Positions 1-9,086 of a stretch of 64,000 nucleotides of DNA are shown piece after piece. The notes under the pieces were generated by a model that saw nothing but the letters and a program-made list of their open reading frames with translations, ran no database searches and was not told the DNA's origin. Where the stretch lies: assembly GCA_000196815.1 (NCBI GenBank), contig FP929003.1:2503501-2567500 (forward strand). Reading direction: 5' to 3'. The position numbers and the translations under genes were made by a program. Each line of letters opens with the position of its first letter. Within the stretch, counting starts at the first letter, position 1. The DNA comes from Nitrospira defluvii (GTDB lineage Bacteria; Nitrospirota; Nitrospiria; Nitrospirales; Nitrospiraceae).

Positions 1-61
1 CTCTTGATTTGGGTGAGGCACAAGGACAATCTGGTTCGGTTGTGGAGTGGGACGGAATCTC

Positions 62-112
62 GAATCGGACAAGCAAGTTGACATAATATATCTTATCGGA
101 CATTTATCCGAT
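62..112. promoter_or_regulatory. Promoter/operator-like region with ATCGGACA repeats
   Basis: The octamer ATCGGACA occurs at 63-70 and again at 95-102. The second copy is part of a perfect inverted repeat, ATCGGA at 95-100 and TCCGAT at 107-112, which overlaps the start codon of the next gene. A TTGACA hexamer lies at 78-83 between the repeats, but I see no convincing -10 at the right distance. The layout suggests a repressor site; which regulator binds is unknown. Bases 1-61 show no recognisable gene. Confidence 0.4.
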
Positions 113-749
113 GTTGTCTTTTGAGCTGTTAGCTCGCCTCCGCAAAGAATTGTTCCTCACTGGCAGCGCACTCTACGAGACGATTGTCGCCATCGCGGAA
201 CGCGTCAACCGCAAGGTCCATGTCCTGCGCCTCCATGGTCAGGCCACCACGATTCTCAATCAGATTCACGCCATCCATCGACAGATCGGCTGCCGCATCG
301 CAGAGCTGGGCACCAAACCCTCCGGCACCATGCCGTCGGCCGCTCCCGCCACACGCGCAACCCTGGAAGACACCCTCCGCACAGCCTCCGATCGCATCAA
401 GGGGCAACAGGTCGCCTTGCAACAGATCGAGCGGCATATCCGTGACCTCAAGATCGAACTGGCCCACGAAGACCTGCTGACCATGCAGCGCGACCTGGGT
501 CTGCGTGACGCGGCCATCGAACGCGTGGTCGTCTCCCGTGGTGCACCGGTCATCGGCCATCCGATCGGCGAATTCGACCTGCCGCCGACGACCCACATCG
601 TCGCGGTGTTTCGAGGACCATTCCTGCTTCCGCTCTCTGATTCCATGACCCTCCGGCCCGACGACATTGTGATTCTGGTCGGCCTTCGCCACGACCTGGC
701 TCACTGGCTTCCGCATTTCCAACGGTCGGCGGCCTCCAAGTCGGCCTAA
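111..749 (+). CDS. RCK_C (TrkA-C)-like domain protein with N-terminal helical region
   Basis: This is a 212-residue soluble protein. The first 130 residues are rich in Ala, Gln, Arg and Leu and look helical or coiled-coil. The last 75 residues (about 133-208) resemble the TrkA C-terminal regulatory domain: a variable strand, a 'GHPIGEFDLP' turn, 'IVAVFRG', then 'RPDDIVILVG'. No Rossmann NAD-binding domain and no membrane segment is visible, so it is not a complete TrkA or a channel. RCK_C domains usually bind small ligands in potassium or anion transport; what this one controls cannot be told. The ATG has no clear Shine-Dalgarno sequence and sits on the palindrome at 95-112. Confidence 0.6.
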   Translation: MLSFELLARLRKELFLTGSALYETIVAIAERVNRKVHVLRLHGQATTILNQIHAIHRQIGCRIAELGTKPSGTMPSAAPATRATLEDTLRTASDRIKGQQVALQQIERHIRDLKIELAHEDLLTMQRDLGLRDAAIERVVVSRGAPVIGHPIGEFDLPPTTHIVAVFRGPFLLPLSDSMTLRPDDIVILVGLRHDLAHWLPHFQRSAASKSA

Positions 750-783
750 GCCACCTCGCTTCCGTTGCCGCTCGAGAATCTGC

Positions 784-836
784 TATTCTGAAGCCAGGTC
801 AGGTGTGTGAGATTCGGCTCCCGGAGCTTGTCCAGC
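784..836 (+). promoter_or_regulatory. Probable extended -10 promoter and RBS for htrA
   Basis: TGC-TATTCT at 781-789 fits an extended -10 element. It would start transcription near 796 and give a leader of about 40 nt to the ATG at 837. A GGAG at 823-826 lies 10 nt before that ATG. Both observations favour the ATG over the upstream GTG at 807. Confidence 0.4.
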
Positions 837-2243
837 ATGAAGACACAAACGCCCTTCGCTACAGCACTTGTTCTCGGTCTCGCGCTCTCCGCAGGGCTGG
901 CAGGGAATCCGGAAAGCACCCTGGCAGCTCCTGACATCGCGTCACCACCACGGAAAGAATCGTCCGGGCTGCGCATGCTCGAAGAACTCCAAACCGTGAT
1001 CACCGACTTAGCCGAGGAGGCCAAACCGTCGGTCGTGAGCATTTTCCCGATTCAAACCCTGGGCAAGTCGCGCGACGGATCCGGCGAGCGGGTCCCCAAC
1101 TCCACGGGCTCCGGCTCCGGGGTCATCATCGATCCCAACGGCCACATTATTACGAATAACCATGTGGTGGGTGATGCCACGGAAGTCGAGGTTCGCCTTT
1201 CCGACAAGACCAAGCTGTTCGCGCAAGTCGTCGGCAAGGATCCGGACACCGACCTGGCTGTTCTGAAAGTCACCACCGATCACCCCCTCCCCGCCGCCCG
1301 GTTCGGTGACTCCACCGGAGTGAAGGTCGGTCAGTGGGTGCTGGCCGTCGGAAACCCCTTCGGTTTAGATCGAACGGTGACGCTCGGGGTGGTCAGCGGG
1401 ATTGGACGGGAAAACATCAATCTCTCCCGGTACGAAAACTTCATCCAGACCGACGCCTCCATCAATCCAGGGAACTCCGGCGGACCGCTCTTCAATCTGC
1501 GGGGAGATGTCATCGGCATCAATACGGCCATCATCAACTTTGCCCAGGGAATCGGATTCGCGATTCCTTCCAACATGGCCAAACAGGTGATGAACCAACT
1601 CATCTCGAAGGGGAAGGTCGTACGGGCCTGGCTGGGCGTCGGCCTGCAGCCACTGACACCGGACCTGGCCAACAAATTCGGCGTGGATGAGAATGAAGGT
1701 GTCCTGGTGAACGAAGTGTTCGAGCGGGACCCGGCCGCTCTGGCCGGCATCAAGCCGGGCGACGTGATCACCAAAGTCGATGGCGCGCTCGTCGACACCC
1801 CGAACAAGCTGTCCCGTCTGGTGGCCGCATTAGACCCCGGCTCCTCCACGCGCGTGGAAGTGGTCCGGGACGGTAAACGCCTTACACTCAATGTGGCCCT
1901 GAGCGAACGCCGAGATGCAGTGGTCACGGCGTCCCTTCCCCAGAGCAGAACGGACTTGAAGTTGGGCATCGACGTGCAAGACCTGACGGCGGGTCTGGCG
2001 GAGAAGTTTCGACTGAACGAGAGCAGAGGCGTGCTCATCTCGAAAGTGGAAGCAGGAAGTCTGGCCCAGGCCGAAGGGTTGCGGGAAGGCGATTTGGTCA
2101 AGGAAGTCAACCGCGTCGACACAGGCACCGTCGGAGAATTCACGGTGGCCGTCTCCAAGGTCAAACGCGGCGACACGATTCTCTTGCGCGTGCTGCGCGA
2201 AGGGCGGGCGTTCTACGTCGTCCTGAAGCCCGCCGATCGGTAA
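837..2243 (+). CDS. degP: Periplasmic serine protease, HtrA/DegP-type, two PDZ domains
   Basis: The 468-residue product is a secreted quality-control protease of the HtrA family. A Sec signal peptide covers about residues 1-30. The trypsin-like domain carries the triad His109 (TNNHVV), Asp139 (DTDLAVLK) and Ser214 (GNSGGP). Two PDZ domains follow, about residues 255-345 and 370-465, which matches DegP/DegQ rather than one-PDZ DegS. The family degrades or refolds misfolded envelope proteins. I chose the ATG at 837 rather than the in-frame GTG at 807 because it starts the signal peptide cleanly. DegP versus DegQ cannot be separated from sequence alone. Confidence 0.93.
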   Translation: MKTQTPFATALVLGLALSAGLAGNPESTLAAPDIASPPRKESSGLRMLEELQTVITDLAEEAKPSVVSIFPIQTLGKSRDGSGERVPNSTGSGSGVIIDPNGHIITNNHVVGDATEVEVRLSDKTKLFAQVVGKDPDTDLAVLKVTTDHPLPAARFGDSTGVKVGQWVLAVGNPFGLDRTVTLGVVSGIGRENINLSRYENFIQTDASINPGNSGGPLFNLRGDVIGINTAIINFAQGIGFAIPSNMAKQVMNQLISKGKVVRAWLGVGLQPLTPDLANKFGVDENEGVLVNEVFERDPAALAGIKPGDVITKVDGALVDTPNKLSRLVAALDPGSSTRVEVVRDGKRLTLNVALSERRDAVVTASLPQSRTDLKLGIDVQDLTAGLAEKFRLNESRGVLISKVEAGSLAQAEGLREGDLVKEVNRVDTGTVGEFTVAVSKVKRGDTILLRVLREGRAFYVVLKPADR

Positions 2244-2286
2244 GAGCGATAGCCCGACGATCCTTCCTTCCGGCGGATCCCGCCGC

Positions 2287-4392
2287 TCAATGCACCACGG
2301 CCCCGTGGCGCTCCATCTTGTGTTCCTCAATGATGCGGCCGGCCAACTCGCGCGGCACTTCCTCGTAGTGAGCATGTTCCATCGCGTAACTCCCCTGTCC
2401 TCCCGTCATTGAATTTAATGACGCGGCATAATTGAGCATCTCGGCTTGCGGCACCAGGGCCTTGACGATTTCAATATGACCGTTCGCTTCGACCATGAGG
2501 ATCCGGCCCCGTCTCGCATTCACGTCGCCAAGGACCGTCCCCACACATTCGGCGGGGACCTCGACTTCAACCGTCATCAGCGGCTCAAGCAGGATCGGAT
2601 GGGCCGCTTCAAGCGCTTTTTTAACTCCCATCGATCCGGCGATTTTGAAGGCCAACTCGGACGAATCCACCACATGGTAGGAGCCATCGTAGACGGTCAC
2701 CCGCACATCGACGGCAGGATACCCGGCAAGCGGCCCCTCATGCAGCGCCTCCACGACACCTTTTTCGACGGCCGGCACGAAATTTCGTGGAATCGCGCCA
2801 CCGACGATTTTATTCTCGAACTCGAACCCCTGGCCGCGCGGCAACGGACCGACTTCCAACCAGCAATCGCCATATTGGCCATGGCCGCCGGTCTGCTTCT
2901 TATACTTCCCCTGTGCCTGGGCCACGCTGCGAATCGTTTCCCGATAGGGAATTTTCGGCGCGTGCACGATCACATCCGCACCGTATTTACGGTGCAGCTT
3001 TTCCAACGCGACATCGATGTGTAATTGGCCCATGCCGCTCAGGACCATCTCCTTCGTCTCGATATGGCGCACGAACTCCAGGCTCGGATCTTCCTCGATC
3101 AACTTATGCAGCCCCAGGCTCACCTTTTCGATATCTGTCTTCGATTTCGGCTCGATCGCAAACGACACCACCGGCCTGGGAAACGGAATCCCGGGATATC
3201 GGATCGGCACATGCTCATCACAGAGCGTATCCCCCGTCACCGTATCCTTCAGCTTGCCGATCGCCACGATCTCGCCGGCCGCCGCACGCGTGATCGGGGT
3301 GTATTTTTTGCCGAAAATTGAGAACAGATGCCCGCCTCGCTCCCTAACCTGCCGCGTGGAGTTATACACGGCGGTATCCGCCTCTAGGGTTCCCGAATAC
3401 ACGCGCATGTACGAAAGACGGCCGATGAATGGATCGATGAGGGTTTTGAAGACGAGGGCGGAGAATGGATCGGTCGGCAGCGGATTCCGGGTGATCGACT
3501 CCCCGCCTTCAATCAGCCCTACCCCCTGCAAAGGCGCGACGTGAGCCCGACCGGCCGGTGAGGGCACCAGATCGACGAGACTCTGCAACAGCGTATGCAC
3601 ACCGATGTGTCGAATGGCGGATCCTCCGACAATGGGTACCAGCGACGCGCATTGAACTCCGGCCTGCAGTCCCTCCAGCAACGCCTCGTCCGTCAATACG
3701 CCGTCGGTCAAATACCGTTCGAGCAGCGCCTCGTCTCCCTCTGCCACGAGCTCCATCACGCGACGCCTGGCTTGATCAACCCGGTCACGCCACTCAGGCG
3801 GCACCGGCGCCGGCTGCGACTGCGGACGGTCCGACCGGGTCGTCACCACACGATTCTGCAACAGATCCACGATGTCGCCCAGTTGCGCACCGTTGCCCAT
3901 CGGCAGGATCAGCGGAACAGCCGTCATTTCCAATTCCTTGGTCAGAGCTTCCACCGTGTTCTCGAATGCCGTGCCGTCCTTGTCCAGATCGTTGACGAAC
4001 ACGACACAGGGCAACCCGGAATCACGGATCATCCACCAGAGCCGCTGGAGGGCGCTGCGCACGCCTGATGCCGCACTCACGACCACTATCACGCCGTCTA
4101 CCGCGCGCAAGGCCGACCGCGTCTCACCAATGAAGCTGGACGAACCCGGAGTATCCAAAAGATTGAGCACTCGATTCTGATAGGAGCAACGAATGACAGC
4201 GGTGTTGAGTGAGGTTCGGTGATGGATTTCTTCCGGTTCAAAATCCGACACCGTGGTTCCGGCGGAGACGGAGCCGGGAGCGGGGAGACTGCCCGCGCAG
4301 TAGGCCAGCGCTTCGACTAGTGAGGTTTTGCCCGATCCCGCATACGATACCACAGCCACATTCCTGATGGATTCGGTGAGGGGAACGTTCAT
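2287..4392 (-). CDS. fusA2: Elongation factor G-like GTPase (EF-G paralogue)
   Basis: The 701-residue protein has the whole EF-G layout: a GTPase domain (about 1-270), domain II (about 295-375) and the EF-G III/IV/V region, including 'YRETI' and 'GGHGQYG'. Its G-motifs depart from true EF-G. G1 is AGSGKTS around Lys22, where EF-G has AH(I/V)DxGKT. G3 is DTPG at residues 80-83. The usual NKxD is NDLD. The start at 4392 is preceded by GGAGGAGG five bases upstream, so an upstream 28-codon extension is unlikely. Such paralogues are thought not to be the main translocase; the actual role is unknown. It converges with degP and no rpsL/rpsG or tuf neighbours are present. Confidence 0.88.
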   Translation of the reverse strand: MNVPLTESIRNVAVVSYAGSGKTSLVEALAYCAGSLPAPGSVSAGTTVSDFEPEEIHHRTSLNTAVIRCSYQNRVLNLLDTPGSSSFIGETRSALRAVDGVIVVVSAASGVRSALQRLWWMIRDSGLPCVVFVNDLDKDGTAFENTVEALTKELEMTAVPLILPMGNGAQLGDIVDLLQNRVVTTRSDRPQSQPAPVPPEWRDRVDQARRRVMELVAEGDEALLERYLTDGVLTDEALLEGLQAGVQCASLVPIVGGSAIRHIGVHTLLQSLVDLVPSPAGRAHVAPLQGVGLIEGGESITRNPLPTDPFSALVFKTLIDPFIGRLSYMRVYSGTLEADTAVYNSTRQVRERGGHLFSIFGKKYTPITRAAAGEIVAIGKLKDTVTGDTLCDEHVPIRYPGIPFPRPVVSFAIEPKSKTDIEKVSLGLHKLIEEDPSLEFVRHIETKEMVLSGMGQLHIDVALEKLHRKYGADVIVHAPKIPYRETIRSVAQAQGKYKKQTGGHGQYGDCWLEVGPLPRGQGFEFENKIVGGAIPRNFVPAVEKGVVEALHEGPLAGYPAVDVRVTVYDGSYHVVDSSELAFKIAGSMGVKKALEAAHPILLEPLMTVEVEVPAECVGTVLGDVNARRGRILMVEANGHIEIVKALVPQAEMLNYAASLNSMTGGQGSYAMEHAHYEEVPRELAGRIIEEHKMERHGAVVH

Positions 4393-4525
4393 GATGACCT
4401 CCTCCGATGAGTCGGCGGCCGCGGTGGGCCTGGTTAGAAAGACACGTGCAGGTGATGCCATCCTTTCGCAACACATCCGATCGAATTCTGCCGGGAAGAA
4501 AGCGAGCGCAATTGGTCGCCGTGGT

Positions 4526-5242
4526 TCAGGACCTCGCGCCTTCCCCGTTCAGCCACCCCTGGTCGGCAAAACTGACATAACGGCCGTCCCCCACGATGAG
4601 GTGATCCAGGACCTGAATTCCCAGGAGAGAACCGGCAGACACCAGTCTGGCCGTCAACACACGGTCTTCCTGACTTGGCGTGGGGTCCCCGCTGGGATGA
4701 TTGTGAAGGAAAATGACTCCGGCTGCAGACGCACGCATGGCGGGAATAAACACTTCCCTCGGGTGCACGATACTCAAGGTCAGACTGCCTTCAGAAATCG
4801 TCACGTCGCGGATGACTTGGTTCTTGGCATCCAGCAGCACCACAGCGAAAATCTCGTGCCGCAAGTCCCGCAACCGTGCGTGGTAATGTTTAAACAGGTC
4901 GGCGCTCGAGCTGATGCGCATCCCGGTCGTGAGCGGCGCAGACACCGCGCGCTTCCCGACTTCAACCGCCGCCTTCAACTGCGCGGCCTTGGCAGGCCCC
5001 ACTCCCGGAATGGTGCAGAGCTCCTCGGCACTGCAATGCAGGAGACCGGAGATGCCTCCGACACGATCGAGCACCTCCATGCCGACTTTGACAGCGGAGG
5101 CTTCCTGACGTCCCACGCGCAGCAGAATGGCCAATAATTGCGCATCCGAGAGGCTTTCGGCCCCCTCACGGAGCAAACGTTCTCGTGGACGTTCAGTCTC
5201 CGGCCACTTTCCGATCCCGCGCCCTGTTTTTTGGGGTGTCAT
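4526..5242 (-). CDS. radC: RadC family JAB-domain protein
   Basis: The 238-residue protein has the family layout. An N-terminal helix-hairpin-helix region (about 20-110) includes 'IPGVGPAKAAQLKAA', and a C-terminal JAB/JAMM domain follows. The metal motif is HNHPSGDPTPSQED, giving His-x-His and a downstream Asp, with an upstream Glu in the 'HPREVF' area. RadC was once linked to DNA repair, but its biochemical function is unsettled. Length is normal. It lies about 130 bp from the EF-G paralogue on the same strand and could share its transcript. Confidence 0.9.
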   Translation of the reverse strand: MTPQKTGRGIGKWPETERPRERLLREGAESLSDAQLLAILLRVGRQEASAVKVGMEVLDRVGGISGLLHCSAEELCTIPGVGPAKAAQLKAAVEVGKRAVSAPLTTGMRISSSADLFKHYHARLRDLRHEIFAVVLLDAKNQVIRDVTISEGSLTLSIVHPREVFIPAMRASAAGVIFLHNHPSGDPTPSQEDRVLTARLVSAGSLLGIQVLDHLIVGDGRYVSFADQGWLNGEGARS

Positions 5243-5427
5243 CGACTACTTCCTACGACAAAAAAATGTCGGCTTGCACCTTTTTGTGCCGGAGACTTGA
5301 CGCCTAACCGATCTCCTGCTAGGCAGTTGAACAACATAACCATTTGAAATAATTACATTTGACATTTTGGTGCAGCTCTTGCTTGAGAGGTGACACAGCT
5401 GTAAACGTCACCACCCAGGAGGAGCAA

Positions 5428-5601
5428 ATGGAATGTCCGAAGTGCAAAGGCATGATGATGTTGGAACGGTTCTCAGACTTCTTCCTCATTTTCTACGCCT
5501 GGAAATGCATTAACTGCGGAGCCATCATTGATCGGACGATTTCGGCGAATCGGAGAAAGAGCCTCGCCGCTCGCGAAGCTCAGCCCGTCGCGACCCGCTA
5601 G
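5428..5601 (+). CDS. Small zinc-ribbon protein
   Basis: This 57-residue protein begins MECPKCKGMM and carries a second CINCGAII knuckle, so two CxxC pairs frame 'ERFSDFFLIFYAWK'. That is a compact zinc ribbon. The ATG at 5428 was chosen because GGAGGAG lies about five bases upstream; a longer reading from 5359 would have to run through that ribosome site. The C-terminal tail is basic. The function is unknown. Similar short ribbons seem common in Nitrospira-type genomes, from memory. Confidence 0.75.
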   Translation: MECPKCKGMMMLERFSDFFLIFYAWKCINCGAIIDRTISANRRKSLAAREAQPVATR

Positions 5602-5911
5602 TCCGGGGCGTTCGCTGCTCTGTTCTCTGTGTGATGTGGTGGTGTGACGAGCCTGGAATTTCGGCCACCTCCTCAGCCCGCGTGAACCGAGTCTTGGTGT
5701 CGCCCGATTATAGCGAGCCTCTTCCGACGCGTCAAAGCGCACGCACTCCTCCTCGACGTCTGCAGCGCTCCCCGCCCCGCGGCGGGGAGAAGACCTTTTC
5801 GGTACCCCCATCTCCATCATCACACCCCGTCACCTTGACCCCTTCAAAAACGCTGTGTTACAGTCTCTCACTTCTTAGCCTGAGACGAATGGCTCTCACC
5901 CGAATACGATC
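5602..5911. other. Intergenic stretch with GC hairpin and sigma-70-like promoter
   Basis: No gene is supported here. A perfect 9-bp stem with a 4-nt loop lies at 5768-5789 (CTCCCCGCC / GGCGGGGAG). It has no T-run, so it is at best a weak terminator of the zinc-ribbon gene. Further on, TTGACC at 5835-5840 and TACAGT at 5859-5864 are 18 bp apart and face rsmD. Confidence 0.45.
5835..5864 (+). promoter_or_regulatory. Sigma-70-like promoter for the rsmD-coaD-aminotransferase operon
   Basis: The -35 TTGACC and -10 TACAGT are separated by 18 bp. The -10 ends 47 bp before the rsmD start codon. It is the only good promoter-like match before this three-gene unit. Confidence 0.45.
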
Positions 5912-6484
5912 ATGCGCGTCATCGCAGGGCTTCATCGGGGCCGACGGTTGCTTGGTCCCAGAGGACAGGCGATTCGACCGACGTCCGACCGAGTGAAAGA
6001 GGCCCTCTTTTCGATCCTTGGCGAACGGACCACGGGAGCTCGTGTGCTCGACCTCTATGCCGGTACCGGCTCGATCGGAATTGAAGCGCTGAGCCGCGGC
6101 GCGGCACATGTGACCTTTGTGGAAGCGGATCGTCAGGCCCTACGCCTAATCAACTCGAACCTTGAGCAATGCGGCCTGCAACAATCCGCCAATGTCTGCG
6201 CCTGCCAGGTCAGCCAGTTTTTCCGCCGGGCAACCCAGTGGTCAGGCCCCTACGACATTGTGTTCTGCGATCCACCCTACCAATTGACCCCGGAGCTCAT
6301 CACGATGGCGCAGGAGTGGAACGCCGGATGGCTGGCCGACGATGCCGTGGTGATCATCGAGCACGGCAAGAAAGCGGAAATCCCGCAGACCCTGGGCCTG
6401 CTCTCGCAGGTCAAACGGTACGACTACGGCGACACCGCGCTCACACGATTTCATGTTACAGCGAAGGCAACCCAATCGCGATGA
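5912..6484 (+). CDS. rsmD: 16S rRNA (guanine966-N2)-methyltransferase
   Basis: The 190-residue SAM-dependent methyltransferase opens with the RsmD signature 'MRVIAG..RGR.L..P'. The SAM loop is 'VLDLYAGTGSIGIEALSRGA' (about 47-66) and the catalytic motif is DPPY (about 115-118). RsmD methylates G966 of 16S rRNA during 30S assembly. Its stop codon overlaps the coaD start (ATGA), and the rsmD-coaD pairing is seen in many bacteria, which supports both calls. Confidence 0.93.
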   Translation: MRVIAGLHRGRRLLGPRGQAIRPTSDRVKEALFSILGERTTGARVLDLYAGTGSIGIEALSRGAAHVTFVEADRQALRLINSNLEQCGLQQSANVCACQVSQFFRRATQWSGPYDIVFCDPPYQLTPELITMAQEWNAGWLADDAVVIIEHGKKAEIPQTLGLLSQVKRYDYGDTALTRFHVTAKATQSR

Positions 6485-6969
6485 AGATCGCCGTCTATCC
6501 CGGCACATTCGACCCCATCACGCACGGACACAGCGACATCATCCGGCGCGGATTCCGCATGTTCGAGAAGATGATCGTGGCGGTTGCGCCCAACCCGTCC
6601 AAACATCCGCTCTTCAGTGCGAAGGAACGACTGGAGATGGTTCGCCTCGTCACGAAGGATCTACCTAATCTGGAAGTCACGACCTTCGAAGGACTCCTGG
6701 TGGATTTTGTGCGGAGCAGCGGCGCACATGCTATTCTGCGAGGGCTGCGGGCGATTTCGGATTTCGAACACGAGTTTCAAATGGCACTCGTCAATCGCAA
6801 ACTGGCGGAAACCGTCGAAACGGTCTTCCTGATGCCCAGTGAGGAATATTCCTATTTGTCTTCCACCATCATTAAGGATGTCGCCAGCCACGGCGGATCG
6901 CTCCAGGACTTTGTGCACCCCGAAGTGGCTCGGAGACTCCAAGAACGAATTCGGAGTTTCAAAGGATGA
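6481..6969 (+). CDS. coaD: Phosphopantetheine adenylyltransferase
   Basis: The 162-residue enzyme matches CoaD in full. 'GTFDPITHGH' near the N terminus is the nucleotidyltransferase motif with the catalytic His, and 'EYSYLSSTIIKDVA' is the ISSxxxR-like region (here SSTIIKD) before the C-terminal helix. It converts 4'-phosphopantetheine to dephospho-CoA, the fourth step of CoA synthesis. The ATG at 6481 overlaps the rsmD stop and its own stop overlaps the next start (ATGA at 6966), so the three genes are translationally coupled. Confidence 0.95.
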   Translation: MKIAVYPGTFDPITHGHSDIIRRGFRMFEKMIVAVAPNPSKHPLFSAKERLEMVRLVTKDLPNLEVTTFEGLLVDFVRSSGAHAILRGLRAISDFEHEFQMALVNRKLAETVETVFLMPSEEYSYLSSTIIKDVASHGGSLQDFVHPEVARRLQERIRSFKG

Positions 6970-8159
6970 AACTTGCAGCCCGTGTCGGACGAATTGTCCC
7001 CTCCCCGACCCTCAGCATTACCGCCACCGCCAAGTCGATGGCGGCACAAGGGATCGATGTCATCGATTTCGCGTCCGGAGAACCGGACTTCGATACCCCT
7101 GAACCGGTCAAGGCCGCGGCAGAAGCCGCCATTCGCGCGGGCTTCACGAAGTATACGCCCTCGTCAGGCATCGATGAATTGCGCGGAGCGATTGCGGATA
7201 AGTTGAAGGAGGAGCAAGGCCTCCAGTACGACAAGTCCCAGATCCTCGTCTCTTGCGGCGCCAAACATTCGCTCTACAACCTCGCGGAAGCCCTGCTTGA
7301 AGCGGGCGACGAACTGATTATCCCCGTTCCCTTCTGGGTCTCCTATCAGGACCAGACCCTGCTCAACGACGCCACGCCCGTCCTGCTCCAGACGCGGGAA
7401 GAGGAAGGGTATACGATCAGCCAGGGAGCGCTGGAAGCCGTCATCACGCCACGGACCAAAGCCATCATCGTCAACAGTCCCTGTAACCCGACCGGCGCCA
7501 CCTACGACCGGAAAACTCTCGAAGGTATTGCAGCCGTCGCCCTACGCCACGACCTGGTGATCATCTCGGACGAGATCTACGAGAAAGTGCTCTACGACGG
7601 CACCCAACACATCAGCATCGCGACCTTGAGCCCGGAAGTGGCGGCTCGAACCGTCGTCATCAACGGAGTCTCGAAAGCCTACGCCATGACAGGTTGGCGC
7701 ATCGGGTACGCCGCGGGACCCAAACCCCTGCTGACGGCCATGGCGAATATTCAAAGCCAGAGCACCTCGAACCCCTGTTCGATTTCGCAAAAGGCTGCGG
7801 TGGCGGCGCTTCGCCTCGGAAATCCCTTTACCAACATCATGGTGACGGAATTTGACCGTCGCCGACGCGTGATGGTCGAGCGTCTGAACAAGATGCCCGG
7901 CGTCACCTGCCGCATGCCTACGGGAGCGTTTTACGCGTTCCCGAATGTGAGCGGCCTGTTGGGTAAGCGCTGGAAGGATCAGCCCATCGGCTCCGCAGCG
8001 AACCTGGCCACCTATCTGCTCAACGAGGCCCAGGTGGCGGTGGTGCCCGGCGAACCGTTCGGCAGTGACATCCATATTCGGTTGTCTTATGCGACTGCCA
8101 TGGAAGCGATCGAGCGAGGACTGACCCGTATCGATGCGGCGCTCCGCCGGTTGTCCTAA
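6966..8159 (+). CDS. Pyridoxal-phosphate aminotransferase, aspartate aminotransferase type
   Basis: The 397-residue fold-type I aminotransferase aligns with the AspC/AspB group. 'NSPCNPTG' contains the PLP-contacting Asn, 'SDEIYEKVLYDG' the Asp and Tyr, and 'SKAYAMTGWRIGYAAG' the Schiff-base Lys and a phosphate-binding Arg. The C-terminal 'IRLSYA' holds the substrate-carboxylate Arg. It is probably aspartate:2-oxoglutarate aminotransferase, and a prephenate-aminotransferase activity is possible in this subgroup. It is coupled to coaD by an ATGA overlap. Confidence 0.9.
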   Translation: MKLAARVGRIVPSPTLSITATAKSMAAQGIDVIDFASGEPDFDTPEPVKAAAEAAIRAGFTKYTPSSGIDELRGAIADKLKEEQGLQYDKSQILVSCGAKHSLYNLAEALLEAGDELIIPVPFWVSYQDQTLLNDATPVLLQTREEEGYTISQGALEAVITPRTKAIIVNSPCNPTGATYDRKTLEGIAAVALRHDLVIISDEIYEKVLYDGTQHISIATLSPEVAARTVVINGVSKAYAMTGWRIGYAAGPKPLLTAMANIQSQSTSNPCSISQKAAVAALRLGNPFTNIMVTEFDRRRRVMVERLNKMPGVTCRMPTGAFYAFPNVSGLLGKRWKDQPIGSAANLATYLLNEAQVAVVPGEPFGSDIHIRLSYATAMEAIERGLTRIDAALRRLS

Positions 8160-8292
8160 GATCAGAGGATCCGGGCACCTCGTAGCACTTGATTTTCGCC
8201 ATATCGAACCTACTACAAGAGGAAGCAGCGGATCAGGGCAAGTCGAGCCCGGGACAACGCGCGACGCTCTGTGATGAGAGGAGGAATGACCC

Positions 8293-8697
8293 GTGCCAAT
8301 ATATGAATATCAATGTACGAGCTGTGCCCACCGCTTCGAAGTGAAGCAAAGCATTAAGGACGAGCCCATCAAGGAATGTGCGCGGTGCGGAAAAGAAGTG
8401 ACGAAGCTGATCTCGTCCCCTGCCATCATGTTTAAAGGGAGCGGGTGGTATATCACCGACTATTCGGACAAAATGAAACCCGGCTCGGGAAGCGATACCT
8501 CCGAGAAACCAGTGGCCTCCACCACGGATAAAACAAAAGCATCGACCTCCCCTGAAGGCGGAGGTGCAAGTTCGACAACTACGCCGGCGCCTACCGCTGC
8601 GGCAGCTCCAAGCTCGACAACATCGACGACTACCAGCACTTCCACGTCCAGCCCGAGCACCTCTGGCTCAAGCTCATCATCGGCCTCCAGCACGTAG
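8293..8697 (+). CDS. FmdB-type zinc-ribbon protein with Ser/Thr/Ala-rich tail
   Basis: Residues 1-45 form the FmdB/CxxC_CxxC_SSSS domain: 'MPIYEYQCTSCAHRFE', then 'CARCGKEV', then 'FKGSGWY'. The 134-residue product goes on with about 75 residues of almost only Ser, Thr, Ala, Pro and Gly, far beyond the usual short SSS tail of the family. The start is GTG at 8293, preceded by GAGGAGG. The domain is often called a regulator by annotation, but its function is not established. Confidence 0.8.
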   Translation: MPIYEYQCTSCAHRFEVKQSIKDEPIKECARCGKEVTKLISSPAIMFKGSGWYITDYSDKMKPGSGSDTSEKPVASTTDKTKASTSPEGGGASSTTTPAPTAAAAPSSTTSTTTSTSTSSPSTSGSSSSSASST

Positions 8698-9086
8698 CAG
8701 GTTCTTGTCAGAGGGTTGCCCCTCCTGTGCGCTTCAACGCCGGCGCGGGCAGACATTCCCTGCACAATCCTCCTCAGGCCCGCTCAAACTCGCTGTCCAG
8801 AGGAGCCGCAGCAAAGCCTGCGGCGCGACAGTAGAGAGCGCCAGGTCTCTGGACGCCGGCGAAACGGTACACTGACAGTGTTGTAGGCCCAACGCCTCCC
8901 CCTGCAGTCCTGCGAGGCTGTTCAACGTCGTCCCGCACCGCGTATTTGTGGTGGCTTTGGGACTCAAAATGAGTTTTTCCGCAACCTGCTAGACCCTGCG
9001 GGAATGCCGTTGACGATTTTTTCAACGTGGACCGGTCCCGAGTGCAGAATGGGGGGACTCCACCGGCAACAGGAGCGACGGGGTGT
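8698..9086. other. Intergenic stretch without a supported gene
   Basis: I see no coding frame with a ribosome site here. The segment near 8920-8995 (ending 'TTTTTCCGCAACCTGCTAG') looks like a decayed copy of an intergenic repeat I associate with Nitrospira-type genomes. It has no matching partner in this window that I could confirm. Confidence 0.3.

Noticed and set aside
2244-2286. CGGCGG-ATC-CCGCCG hairpin between degP and the EF-G paralogue
   Set aside because: The stem is only six pairs with no T-run on either strand, so a terminator call is not justified.
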